Part shown: piece by piece, positions 22,919-32,825 of the stretch
How the letters are laid out: each line of letters opens with the position of its first letter
How positions within the stretch are numbered: position 1 is the first letter of the stretch
Assembly: GCA_014621425.1 (NCBI GenBank)
Contig: JAANBB010000072.1
Span: 62,001-126,000 of the forward strand
DNA from: Cylindrodendrum hubeiense
Taxonomy: Eukaryota > Ascomycota > Sordariomycetes > Hypocreales > Nectriaceae
Reading direction: 5' to 3'
Length of the DNA stretch: 64,000 bases
Made by a program: the position numbers and the translations under genes
Notes under the pieces: generated by a model
The model's database searches: none
Told to the model about the DNA's origin: nothing
Seen by the model: only the letters and a program-made list of their open reading frames with translations

Positions 22919-23698
22919 GGTGTTGTGAATTCGAGTCGATCGTTGCAGGAAGTCGTTGTACGAACAGTTGAAGTGTCAGGAGCGTTGACGGTGGAGGATT
23001 GCTGAGTGGATAGCTTGTTCAATGTGTCGTGGCAAGACGAGGGCTCGGATTCGAGAGGCTGGCGCGTAATGCGAGGAAAACGGACAAGAGGACAGGCTGG
23101 GAGGGGGTAGAGATGGGCCGTCTGTCGGGTAACACAAGGCGTCCAAGGCGTCCAAGGCGTCCAAGGCGTCCAAGGCGTCCAAGGCGTCCAAGGCACCCGC
23201 ATCCAGGATCCCAGTTAGGTGACGAGCCACCAACTCGGCTCACAGAGGCTTACTTGCAGCACTCGGCCGGTATATCCCGGTACAAGGTGAATGTGCAATT
23301 GAAAAGCAGGGTTCTTGATAGTATCATTCACATTTCGCATCAGGGCGATATCAATCTCCCGGCATTAGTAGGTTTTCTTTCGATTCATTGCCCTCATGCT
23401 CTTTCCCGAGCGGCCCTTCATCATTTTACTTCGTTATCTTGATTGTATCATATATGACATGCTCTACTGTGAACAATCATCAATGAATCACAACATGTCT
23501 ATTGGGTGACGAGAGCCGGCAATTTACTTCTACTCCGAGCCTCATCGTCCAATCATCTTATTTCGTAACTAAGGAATCGAATATTCCAACATCAGTAACA
23601 CCGGTCTCCTAGTCGAAACTCCAAGCGTAATGCCTGCTTCTCTCTTGTCATCCTTCCGGTGAAGAAAAATTGGACTGCGTGTAGGGGTGATCAGGCTA
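22919..23698. other. Intergenic; zinc-finger gene promoter
   Basis: It contains the 9-base tandem repeat at 23135-23194. Long open frames here are made by that repeat and are not taken as genes. Confidence 0.5.
23135..23194. repeat. Tandem repeat, CAAGGCGTC, six full copies
   Basis: Six perfect copies of a 9-base unit plus a partial seventh, 217 bases before the zinc-finger gene start. Because the unit is a multiple of three, all frames stay open and give simple peptides such as Arg-Arg-Pro or Leu-Asp-Ala runs. Confidence 0.95.
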
Positions 23699-23983
23699 CT
23701 AATAAAGCCGGGCGCATTGCCGCATCAAGGCCAGTGCCTCATTAGGATGACCTTGGCCTATCCAAGTACAGGCCAGATTATCCATGCTGGTCAGCGTGTC
23801 GGGATGATCCGGCCCCAACGCCCTCTTTTTCGTCTGCATCACTTGCACCCCAGCAGGTTGGCCTCATTCTATCGGCCTTGATTCCGGTACGTCGATATGA
23901 GGTTGGCCATGCTGGTCCAGAGCGTCGAGATGCTCCGGTTTCCCCCGATGTTCCTATCCGTCTCATTGGATGCCTCGCAGACC
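23699..23983 (-). pseudogene. Relic of a tetratricopeptide (kinesin-light-chain type) array
   Basis: Read on the minus strand, the left half encodes KRALGPDHPDTLTSMDNLAC followed by TW, GQGHPNEALALM and a stop at 23699. This is the typical 42-residue TPR unit found in fungal NB-ARC and phosphorylase-domain NLR proteins. The right half, in another frame, reads a degraded unit (SISTLWTSMANLISTY, RNQGR) with a TAG and a TGA. One frame change lies near 23850. No ATPase or effector domain is nearby, so only the repeat tail of a lost gene remains. Confidence 0.75.
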
Positions 23984-24236
23984 TAAAATAGAAGCCGAAC
24001 TCGCACCTTTCAGTTTCTGCCTGATAGCCACATATTAAGCAGTAATGACGTGGCCGAGTTTACCCCGCTTCTGTGTTGTTATTTGACTATAAGAAGCAGA
24101 GGAAGGAAGGGAGGGAAATCTTACTGCCGCTGCTATGCAACATTTTACATTTCACCGTTACTCTCTGTCTTTTGAAAAGGAATCCAAACAATATCAACGC
24201 GGTGTATATATCCATATAAAGAGATCAAATACCATT

Positions 24237-24489
24237 ATGGCAAAAAACAGTCATGTAAGTATGCTATCGGTTATTTAACATGCTTGTCTAATCGAAAATA
24301 TAGGGCGTATATTGTGATATGGGACAGAGCTGCCGAGTACCTCATAATGAAGTATGGAAAACTGTTACTATCAATATGACGTATACGAGCGAAGGGAGTT
24401 CCTACATCGGTTATGTAATGGCAGGAGAGCAGTATTACACTTTGGCTGATAATGCTCGATTAATTGGTCCTGTGACGAAATCGAAATAA
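24237..24489 (+). CDS. Small two-exon protein, 67 residues, unknown
   Basis: Exon 1 (24237-24254) encodes MAKNSH. A 49-base intron has a perfect GTAAGT donor and a TATAG acceptor. Exon 2 (24304-24489) continues GVYCDMGQSCRVPHNEVW to a TAA stop. The product is 67 residues with two cysteines, one N-x-T site (INMTY) and a beta-rich pattern (SSYIGYVMAGEQYYTLAD). There is no signal peptide. The leader is T/C- and A-rich with a TATATA stretch, as in expressed fungal genes. The family is not recognised. Clean splicing to an uninterrupted frame in otherwise non-coding AT-rich DNA is the main support. Confidence 0.55.
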
Positions 24490-24742
24490 ATTTCGATGCA
24501 TTTTGTGAAGGGCGGGTCAATTTTGTACCAACGAATTGTGAGTCCTGGATTGTTTATCTCAGGCTAAGGAGAGAAGGGGAGAATTTGAAGCGAGCCGCAG
24601 GCTCGCTACCAGATGTGAACTGTTGTTGCTGTGGGCGTGTGGGCAGCGGAGGTCTGGCGGCATTGCGGCGTCGGCTTGACCGGTGGCTCTCGATCGCTTG
24701 CTCAGTGATACGATGCAAGTGCTACGCCGGAGTTTCGCTCAG
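24490..24742. other. Spacer with a short hairpin
   Basis: No gene. A perfect 8-base inverted repeat, AGCGAGCC-GCA-GGCTCGCT, occupies 24589-24607. It is followed by AGATGTGAAC, which resembles the right end of the nearby LTR. Confidence 0.4.
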
Positions 24743-25095
24743 TGTTGCATCTGATGCATAGATAATATACGAGATGTGCTTGTATTCATAACTATCTAGA
24801 GGCCATCAGGACCGTAGTTATAGAGGGATCTAGAGGGCCCTGCTGCAACATGCTAGAGCCTGCTTATTGATCAATTAGATCATAATAATGTGATGACCTT
24901 CAGAGGTTAAAGAAGTCGGGAAGGATAGAGACTCCAGCTAAATAGGAAAAAGCAAATACAGCTCAAAAGGTCCTTCCATGACGCCTCTGATGATGATGAT
25001 GATGACCATCAATGACGATAGCCGGATAAGTCTAAGGGATATATGCGGCTATTATCGAAGACTGTAATAGAGGGCAAATGTTGTTAGATGTGACA
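24743..25095. mobile_element. LTR copy 1 of a retroelement family
   Basis: About 353 bases, starting TGTTGCATCT and ending AGATGTGACA. The ends are an imperfect inverted repeat with the TG..CA termini of long terminal repeats. It aligns along its length with 34934-35318 (for example both contain GGACCGTAGTTATAGAGGGA and GGAAAAAGCAAATACAG). The flanks CTCAG and ATAAT do not match, so no target duplication is visible. It may therefore be one LTR of a decayed longer element or a rearranged copy. Confidence 0.7.
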
Positions 25096-26341
25096 ATAAT
25101 TTAGTTTGTTCACAGCCTTTACTAAATATTTTATCTATTTCAGAAGAAAATTATCCTAGATTACATTTCTATTATCACTGGTAACTGTCCCCGTATAGTC
25201 TTGGATTTAGATACCGAGGATATCCCCTGAGGGGTGTTCATCCGCTTAATTGAAATACATCGATTACCAAAGGATCTTTCTGCAGATATATGCCCATATT
25301 TATAGCATTTATAGCGTATATACCAATCCCTGTACCTATATCGAGAACCACATTTAGATTCTTGTTGGATTTACCGACTGCGCCATTTGCATAAAAGGAG
25401 ATCCCCGTATACTACAATATTGGTACGGCTCATATCTAACAATTCTTTAATAAAAACAAAAATAATTTATCTTCATAGATATTCGATCATAGGTCGCTGA
25501 TAAAATCTACCTACAATAAGCGAGTTAATCAGAAATGGGGGTATCATAACGAACCATTTATTTATTGTTCTGGCTGTAGTCATATCAGAGCTCGTTGTAA
25601 AACCGCTATCTATTATAGTAATCATATTATCATTTGGCCACGGGTAGGTAGCCTGGCCTAGGCTATCAGTGAGAGGTTGACTAAAGCAAGGAGGCGCATC
25701 CTACCTTGGAGGGTATAGCATCTCATTCCACTTTCGATGGGTTACTTTATCCCGCTTGATGGAACAGTTGGGCTCAGCCTCTGAAGTCATCTTTGCAGGG
25801 ATAAAAGTACGGCCCTAGAAGAGCTACATCTTCGAATCCAGAGTCTGCTCTGGAGTCATACGCCACCTTACCTCTAGATTCAAAGTGGTTCAACGAATCG
25901 AGGATATCGGATTCCGCCATGACACGAAAAATAAAGTCATCAAGATTTTGATGGCCACGTTGATAATATGGAGGGCAGACAGGTATATTTTATGCTTGAG
26001 TTATCGACGACACACCATTTTATGCTGTGTGTTACACACAGGTGATGATTATAGAGGGGCCAAATAGGCTCTTATAATTGATTATGGTATCAGCTTTATG
26101 ATTGTCATCTCTGACTGATTGTATCTCATTGTATGTCGCTATGATGATATCTGCCGGTTGAGCGCTCGAGTCGGCTGCAGTGCCCGCCGTTGGAAAATGA
26201 AGAAAATGTAAAAACGCATATCATTTCGATAACCTATCATGACCACTACCTCTTATAGTCTATATCTCTTATCCACACTGGCTAAAAACCTAAATAATAG
26301 CATCTGGTTTCAACACACTATTGGCTTTTTGTGTCAAGTTC
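25096..26341. other. AT-rich intergenic, possible decayed element interior
   Basis: AT-rich with scattered stops. A short plus-strand reading around 25505-25640 gives FIYCSGCSHIRARCKTA, a Cys/His cluster that could be remnant coding. If LTR copy 1 is a left LTR, this stretch would be what remains of the internal region. No intact gene was seen. Confidence 0.35.
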
Positions 26342-27088
26342 TCAATCAACTGGAAGCCATTGGCTAGCCAGCTCCTTAATATTGGGGGGGAAATGATTCT
26401 CTTCGACCTTTGCACTCTCCCGTTTCTCGAATGCCTTGTAAAAGGCCTTCAAGTTCGGTAATTCTGGGTCGGATAGTAGGTCCAAGCTGTACAGGTCTTT
26501 CGAGAAGTGTAAAAGCGAAAAAAGGATACAGTCCGCGATATTAACTTGTAAGTCACCCTCCAAGCGTTTGTCGCCATCGTAGTATGCGTCCAGCAACTTC
26601 AAATTCTTCTTGCAGTACTCGAGAACAAGCTTTGCCGTGAGAGCATTAGTCATCTCCATCGACACAAAGAGTTTAGTTCCCTTGTGGCATGCGAAGCCGA
26701 ACTGACTAGTGGCCTCATCTGCGAGAGATACCATATCTCTTGTACGGGCTCTGTGCGATGGTGTTTCACCACGCATGCTCTTCCGGTTGGTAGCGCTGTT
26801 GGCGATATTGACCTGCCAAGCTTGATTGGGATCCGGGTGGTCGCAAATATCCTCAAAGAAGTCGAGGATAGAGATTGATTGTTTGATGAATGTCCCGTCA
26901 GGAAGTTTCAGACTGGGGACAGTGCCGGGGGGCTTTCCATCCGGTCCAACCATCCCTTGCTGGGAGATGTGAACGGGAGAAATCTTAATCAGGGGCGAGA
27001 AAAGAAGACCTTTCTCAGCAAGATAGAGAATAATGCGACGCGGGTATACGCCCCACGTCAATACAAAGAGCTCGAGATGGGCAGACAT
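26342..27088 (-). CDS. Glutathione S-transferase-like protein
   Basis: Intronless, 248 residues. The N-terminal thioredoxin-like domain starts LELFVLTWGVYPRRIILYL and contains the GSH-binding pattern GTVPSLKLPDGTFIKQSISI with the expected cis-Pro after Val and the Gln-Ser pair. The C-terminal helical domain runs from about residue 120 and includes VNIADCILFSLL, matching the conserved N-capping/helix-6 aspartate of GSTs. It is probably cytosolic, conjugating or isomerising small electrophiles. The first-domain catalytic residue is not obvious (TWGVYPRR), so peroxidase or isomerase roles are equally possible. Confidence 0.82.
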   Translation of the reverse strand: MSAHLELFVLTWGVYPRRIILYLAEKGLLFSPLIKISPVHISQQGMVGPDGKPPGTVPSLKLPDGTFIKQSISILDFFEDICDHPDPNQAWQVNIANSATNRKSMRGETPSHRARTRDMVSLADEATSQFGFACHKGTKLFVSMEMTNALTAKLVLEYCKKNLKLLDAYYDGDKRLEGDLQVNIADCILFSLLHFSKDLYSLDLLSDPELPNLKAFYKAFEKRESAKVEENHFPPNIKELASQWLPVD

Positions 27089-28453
27089 CCTGAAAGATGG
27101 TAGTAGATATAGTAATCAATGATTCCAGGGCTGCTAGTATGAGGCCACAATGTTTTCAGGTTTGTAAGGTTGCTGCTTAGCTATCAAGAAGCGACTCGCC
27201 TGTCACTTATATATATTTTTGGGTGACGTCTCGGACACATTTATTTCACTCAACCCACTTTTATTTCATACTTTCCGGCATTCATATGTCGCCGATGTTT
27301 GTACAACCTTTCTCGGTCACTTTTAACAACCCTGCTACGCACTTGCTCTAATACTTCCAATTGGTGGGATGGTTGTGTTGAACCTTGTTGCGTATCCATC
27401 TTCGTATAGAACACGTTTATGTTTCCGCACTGTATCTTATCACGCTTCATAGAGCGAGGTTCTCTCCGTACTCAGCCTATTACTTCTAGCCTGACGGCAT
27501 GCTTGTACTTACTGTACTTGCATAGCCGTATTCCTCGAGTTGTCGGTGAAGCTAGATGACTGGTGGCGGATTTATTACGCCCGTCCCATTCCCCTGGCCC
27601 ACGGGGCTTTGACAGAGACAAGGGCATCATTAGCAGATGATTCCCGAACAAGTCGCCGAGACTGCGTTGCTGTGGGGCTCCTCATCAATGAATGCCCCCT
27701 GCATATTCAAGCTAATTGAATTTATTGTAATTAGATATGCCAAATAACCACCCCCCACCACAGGCGCGGGTGTAGGGTAGTGGTCTCCAGGAACTGTAGA
27801 GTCTGGGTACTGGCAACACAGCCACACCATAACCAAGCAAGTAATTGATAATCCGAATGCTTAGTGCTGTTGATGATATTTGCAGAAGGAGTAATTAACT
27901 GAGAATAGGACAGAACAATGAGCATGGAAGGCTGGCTTGAGCCTATGGAGATAAGAATCATCTCCACTTGACTTCCCCTTCATTGCAAGTTCACAAAAGT
28001 GGGAAAATATAGTCTTCACCCTAAGTTACAAAGCTCTACTTTAATTACTCCTAATAATGTCTGTATAATAAAGTAAAGGTCGACGAGCAGCTGGCCGGGC
28101 AGCACAATGGCCACCCTGAAACGAGTGAATCTGTTGTTTGAAGCGCACAAGACGGGCAGAGTGCTGGCGATGTACAGCCTCATTCAGAATATTCGGCTTG
28201 AAGTCTGTAGTACTAGTGGTACATTAATTGAACCTGAAAGACTTTGATTAAATAACCCGGCCTAAAATTACAATACCTATGCCACATTAAGAACACTCAC
28301 CTATACAGATGGACTTGAGCGAGTGGAGTCAATATGGCGGCGTTAACGACTCATATACTTTCAAGCACGGCGATTGAGGAGAGGGTACTGGAGATAGTCG
28401 ATGCCGCATTTGTAAGGGGGATTGGATTTGTGATGATAGATCGGTGGCCGATT
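27089..28453. other. Intergenic, no supported gene
   Basis: GST promoter at the left (a TATATATATT stretch near 27210), then 1.2 kb without recognisable genes, then the 3' flank of the regulator gene. Confidence 0.45.
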
Positions 28454-30016
28454 TCACAGAGCGTCGTGGGCCCACTGGTCGGTACCGGCACACTCGAGGG
28501 CGCCATCACCGAGGACACTGCCTAGACGCTTGAGCTGAGTGCGGAACCAAGTCTCCTGCTTAGGTTCTATGCTGCCGATACTTGATCCCATGGTAAGGGG
28601 CCAGACCGCTGGAAGAGCGAGAGCTGGCCGGATCTCATCGTCGACGCAAAGCGTAAGTTCAAGTTCGCCGCCGTGTGACCAGTCCAGGGCCCCAACCCTG
28701 TCGAGTTTAAATCTTCCGAGGGAAAAAGGGATGGTTGATGAGAGGCTTTCGGAATTTTCTCTCAGCTGAGCGGTGAGCTCACCATGCTCGCGGTGGAACT
28801 CGAGGTCGACCGTCTGGCGTGGATAGGTCAGCTGGAGGAGACCGAGACGCGTACTGTCGAGGAGCAAGCGCACGCCAAAGTACTGCATCCAGACTGCGGC
28901 GTAGCCGTGACATGCGTAACTGTAGACGGTAGACGAGTAAAATTCTTTCTCAGACCAGGACTTTGAATCTGGAATCATGTGTTGCCGATAAGACCATTCG
29001 GTGGGGATTTGCGATTCCCACTTTCGACACGCCTCATCGAGCTCCTGCGCTTCGCTGCTTAAGTATTCGGCATTCACAACCTGTAAGCGTTTCTTTTGCT
29101 CAGCGACCTTGAAGGCGTGACGTAGGTTGACGACTCGAACTAAGATACTGTCGAAGGCAAGATCCAGATCATGCTCGCCGAATCGGGTGCCGTTCCATAT
29201 CCAGTTTGGCAGTGGGAGGTTTCTAAGTAGAGCTGACCGGACAATTCCCCTTCTCGCTTGCTTAATGATGCTTGACGGAGCATTGTGGCTCCAACTATCG
29301 TTCCATATCTTCAGAATTGCCATTGCTCCGTCATGATGCGACCAGCTGTGCAGCGAGATGAGCGAAGCATTTAATGTCAAACTCGCGGGCCGGTGCGTAG
29401 TGGTCTCATACCAAGCCATGAGAACAACTGTGAGCAAGCACTCATCAAGACCCTTGTCGCTCAACTTTTGTATCCTCACTTGGGTGATCTGCTCCTGTGC
29501 GACCCGTAGGAGTCGACCATATCTCGAAGAAGCTTCTTTAGCAGCCGTAGGATTGTGCTGGGTCCGCGAGAAGATGGCCAGAGCCAAGGACGACACAGCG
29601 AGATCAACCATGCTGCATTCCCTCCTAGAGACGTTCCATGCGACGAGGCATTCTGACATGCATGCCGAAACGGTTGGCATATCTCTCAGCGCACATAAAT
29701 AGTAGTTTAGATAGTACGTCGTGGCTCGTGATGGAAGATCAAGATTTGGCCGAAATAGAGTCAGGCTTGAACGAGGCCCCCTGGGCCGCTTAATCTTACC
29801 ACTGGCAAAAGAATTCTCGATGTGGATTGAGAAGGAAGGTTGCCGGACAGCGCTTCTCTCGATGCAGACCCGCTTTGCCTTTTCGCATCTCTGGCACGTT
29901 GGCTTAGCCTCATCGCACTAAAACCATGGATTAGTCGGGGAAGTAGAGCCAATCGAGCCACTGACCTTGATTCGTCGGATTTTGCACGTCTGGCATCCTG
30001 CGCTCGGATACGGCAT
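28454..30016 (-). CDS. Zn2Cys6 transcription factor
   Basis: Exon 1 (30016-29966) encodes MPYPSAGCQTCKIRRIK. A GTCAG..TTTTAG intron splits the zinc cluster, and exon 2 (29917-28454) resumes CDEAKPTCQRCEKAKRVC, completing C-x2-C-x6-C-x5-C-x2-C-x6-C. The protein is 504 residues. The rest is the helical fungal regulator domain (Fungal_trans_2/DUF3468 type) with LAVSSLALAIFSRTQ, LTVVLMAWYETT and a typical acidic-aromatic C-terminus. It lies tail-to-tail with nothing obvious; the SDR gene starts 526 bases beyond its start on the opposite strand, so it shares a divergent promoter with that gene and may regulate it. Confidence 0.87.
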
Positions 30017-30541
30017 AGCTCGCAGCACAGGTCGGCGAAGCAGGGTGCTGTCGGTACGGACTTGGACAAGATGAGGACCAAACCGGAATTCCAATAGTTG
30101 TGGTAATAGCATCAGTGAGACGGAGATTAGATTTAACTCCACCAGTTTCGGTCCTAACTCCGCCCTTGCAAATTGTCATCTGTTTTTAACTACCAGCCAC
30201 TAAAATCGCCATTAATACCCTGGTCGACTAGCAAATCGAAAAAAAGGCTAGTCCTGTTCTGGAGAAACCTCTGCGAGATGACCTTATGGCCTCCACCACT
30301 AAACGGGTCAAGATAGTGTCTTCTCCCCCGTACCGGCATGCTTAGCATTCATACATTCACGCGACTATACCTGTATGGGAGTAACTTTGCGAGGAAATAG
30401 TTGATTAATAATAGTAAGGACATAACTCGAACTTACAAATCTGTCCTATATATACAGCGCTTTTCCCTGGGCTTTCTGGATATCTTAAACCAGCTTCTAC
30501 AATTCCTACAACTTTCAATTCCATTTCTTCCATACCAAGCC
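30017..30541. other. Divergent promoter, regulator / SDR
   Basis: 525 bases separate the Zn2Cys6 gene (-) from the SDR gene (+). No gene was seen, and no clear CGG-type inverted repeat was picked out. Confidence 0.5.
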
Positions 30542-31387
30542 ATGTCGACCCCCAAGCGAACAGTCCTAATAACGGGATGCTCAGAAGGCGGTATGGGTGC
30601 TGCCCTTGCAGTCGCCTTCCATAAAGCCGGCCTTCATGTTTATGCCACCGCTCGAAACCCTTCCAAGATGACACAACTTGCGTCTCAAGGCATCGAAACA
30701 CTTACTTTGGATATTCTATCCGACTCCTCAATCGCTGCTTGTGTCAGCAAATTGCCCAGTCTTGACATATTGGTCAACAATGCTGGGTCCTCGTACAGCA
30801 TGCCTGTGTCCGATCTCTCTATCTCTGTGGCCAAGACGATGTTCGATGTCAATGTCTGGTCTCAGCTAGCAGTTACACAAGCATTTTTGCCCCTGTTACT
30901 AAAGTCCAAGGGAATGATTGTCAACCAAACCTCAGTTGTGTCCACTACCGCAGTGCCATTTCAATCCGCGTACAACGCCTCGAAAGCTGCTATGGCTATG
31001 TTTTCAGACTCGCAGCGGTTGGAATTGCAACCTTTCGGCGTCACAGTTGTCGATTTAAAGACCGGCGCAGTAAAGTCGAACCTGATAAAAAACCAAAAGG
31101 AGATAACACCAATTTCCTTGCCAAAGGGGTCAATTTACGAGCCAGCAAAAGCGGCGGTACAGAGTGCGATGCGCAATGATAAAATGGCGGATGCGGGTAT
31201 GTCAGCGGAGCAATGGGCGGGACAAGTGGTACAAGATCTGCTCAAAAAGAACCCACCCCTGGTCATTTGGAGGGGTGCTCAAGCGACGTTGGGACGGGTT
31301 GGAACCTTTTTCCCGCACGGAATGCTGGATGGAACAATGAAGAAGATGACTGGACTTGATGTTGTGGAACGGGCGGTTCGCAAATGA
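30542..31387 (+). CDS. Short-chain dehydrogenase/reductase, AYR1-like
   Basis: Intronless, 281 residues from ATG 30542, the first codon that leads into the Rossmann motif LITGCSEGGMGAALA. The NNAG motif, the catalytic Ser region (NQTSVVS) and YNASK are all present, so the catalytic triad looks complete. The C-terminal part, with VDLKTGAVKSN and a Lys-rich tail, resembles the fungal NADPH-dependent 1-acyldihydroxyacetone-phosphate reductases and related SDRs. Substrate uncertain. An earlier in-frame ATG at 30401 would add 47 residues encoded by the 5' leader and is not favoured. Divergent from the Zn2Cys6 gene. Confidence 0.87.
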   Translation: MSTPKRTVLITGCSEGGMGAALAVAFHKAGLHVYATARNPSKMTQLASQGIETLTLDILSDSSIAACVSKLPSLDILVNNAGSSYSMPVSDLSISVAKTMFDVNVWSQLAVTQAFLPLLLKSKGMIVNQTSVVSTTAVPFQSAYNASKAAMAMFSDSQRLELQPFGVTVVDLKTGAVKSNLIKNQKEITPISLPKGSIYEPAKAAVQSAMRNDKMADAGMSAEQWAGQVVQDLLKKNPPLVIWRGAQATLGRVGTFFPHGMLDGTMKKMTGLDVVERAVRK

Positions 31388-31724
31388 AGACTGTATTATA
31401 CTTGTGCTCAGATATTGGAAGAACTAGATCAGATGCGAGGGAGGTAGAAATAACAAGACTTGACATAGAACTAAGGGATAAGATTATGAGGGGAGTGATG
31501 TGCCGAAAATATGGTTCCCCTAGGCGTATGTGCAGGCAAAGGAGGCATTGTATCCCAGACTTTATCGGTGAGACCAGTCATAGATCTTTAGGGTGTCTGG
31601 CTGATCATCGTAAGGTATGCATTCCTGGCTGTCCCCATCACCCATCAGCTGTCAATCCAAGTGCCTTTTTGGTCACCTGTCCTGTGAAAAGAATACTACT
31701 CTTCGCCAAATGCCCCTCTAAGCC
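31388..31724. other. Convergent intergenic region
   Basis: Shared 3' flank of the SDR (+) and the Pro/Gln-rich protein gene (-). No gene was seen. Confidence 0.5.
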
Positions 31725-32825
31725 TCACCAATTCATGCCTCTTGTAGCATGGAATTGATAGCTTCCCCAAGCATTAGGGGTAAAGTACCCCGCAGTCAGT
31801 CCATCCATGGTAGCCTGATGCTTCCAATTCTGGGCGCCCATAAGTGCTTGCTGGTACTGGAGAAACTCTGCAGACATCTGTTTCTCCCTTTCCCGGCATA
31901 TTCTCATCGTTTCGGGGTCGCCCGTCGTGGGCAGTGAGCCCTCTGGGATTGTTGATGCTGGGAATGGCAAGCGGGTCTCGGGATTAACGAGTCGTGAGTG
32001 ATTGGTGCTGAGAAAGGTGTCCAGTCGTTTCCACTGTACGACCGGGTCTACCAGGGCATCTCTCAGTATAATTGCGCGAAATCCCTCGCGGGTGAGGCCC
32101 ACGACGTTGGCGTTATTCGTGTGGTACGGGATTTGAAAGATGCGCCAATTCATCGCCATAGCGTCGGCCTGAAGCTTTAGTGGATCGGGATAGTGGTTCT
32201 GGACTGCGAACTGGTAAAACGATTTGGGAATGTTGTTGGAGTCGGAATAATTCATTGCTTCGAAAAGAGTGGCTGCCTTGGGTGGCTCTAGAATGCCTGT
32301 GTTGCGCGGTTCGAGTGTCGTGTCTGCGAGATGAAAGATTGCGTCAAGCAGCAGGACGAACTGCCGTGATGCTGTCCTATCCGGATTGATCAAGTTGCCC
32401 CAGCTGAATGACGTCATGTTTGCCTGTTGCACTGGCGAAGTCATACTTGCTGGGGGAGGTTGATTAGGCCCGTAGGTGTTTGTACCTGGCGGTCCAGCTG
32501 GCTGAACTTGCGGAGTGAAGGCTTGAGCGGAACGCGGTTCAGGGCAATACTGTTGCTGTGGCTGTGGAGGACAGTTGCCAGGCTGATAAGGTGGATGAGC
32601 TGGCGTTACAGCTGAATAGCCTTGAGACATCACAGTGGGTGCCCCAGTGCCGTTTGCTGGATGCACATATGCTGAATTACCCTGCCATTGTTGGCTAGGG
32701 CCAGGCACATTGTACACTCCATATTGGCGTTGCTGTTCGTACTGCTGCTGCGCGTCGATTCGATCCAGACTGGCTTGTGCTGCCTCGATGGCTTGGTGCT
32801 TGAGCTTGCGCAGTGCATCAAACAT
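31725..32825 (-). CDS. Uncharacterised fungal protein with Pro/Gln-rich N-terminus
   Basis: 366 residues if started at ATG 32825 (MFDALRKLKHQAIEAAQ). An in-frame ATG at 32891 would add 22 residues without character. After a short amphipathic helix, about residues 30-140 are low-complexity (Gln, Pro, Tyr, Gly). From about residue 145 a globular region begins (NPDRTASRQFVLLLDAIFHL, TLEPRNTGILEPPKA, MNWRIFQIPYHTNN, GLTREGFRAIILRDAL). The layout is like a group of ascomycete proteins with a disordered head and a single helical domain (possibly DUF7514-like). No signal peptide or membrane segment. Function unknown. Confidence 0.65.
   Translation of the reverse strand: MFDALRKLKHQAIEAAQASLDRIDAQQQYEQQRQYGVYNVPGPSQQWQGNSAYVHPANGTGAPTVMSQGYSAVTPAHPPYQPGNCPPQPQQQYCPEPRSAQAFTPQVQPAGPPGTNTYGPNQPPPASMTSPVQQANMTSFSWGNLINPDRTASRQFVLLLDAIFHLADTTLEPRNTGILEPPKAATLFEAMNYSDSNNIPKSFYQFAVQNHYPDPLKLQADAMAMNWRIFQIPYHTNNANVVGLTREGFRAIILRDALVDPVVQWKRLDTFLSTNHSRLVNPETRLPFPASTIPEGSLPTTGDPETMRICREREKQMSAEFLQYQQALMGAQNWKHQATMDGLTAGYFTPNAWGSYQFHATRGMNW

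Noticed and set aside
22976..23243. Long open frames giving simple Arg-Pro or Leu-Asp-Ala peptides
   Set aside because: They arise because a 9-base tandem repeat keeps all frames open; no start context, family or splice partner.
25885..26067. 60-codon frame in AT-rich DNA
   Set aside because: Too short, no family; may be retroelement debris but cannot be supported.
31388..31758. 124-codon plus-strand frame after the SDR
   Set aside because: It overlaps the 3' ends of two convergent genes, has no domain and looks like read-through of a 3' flank.
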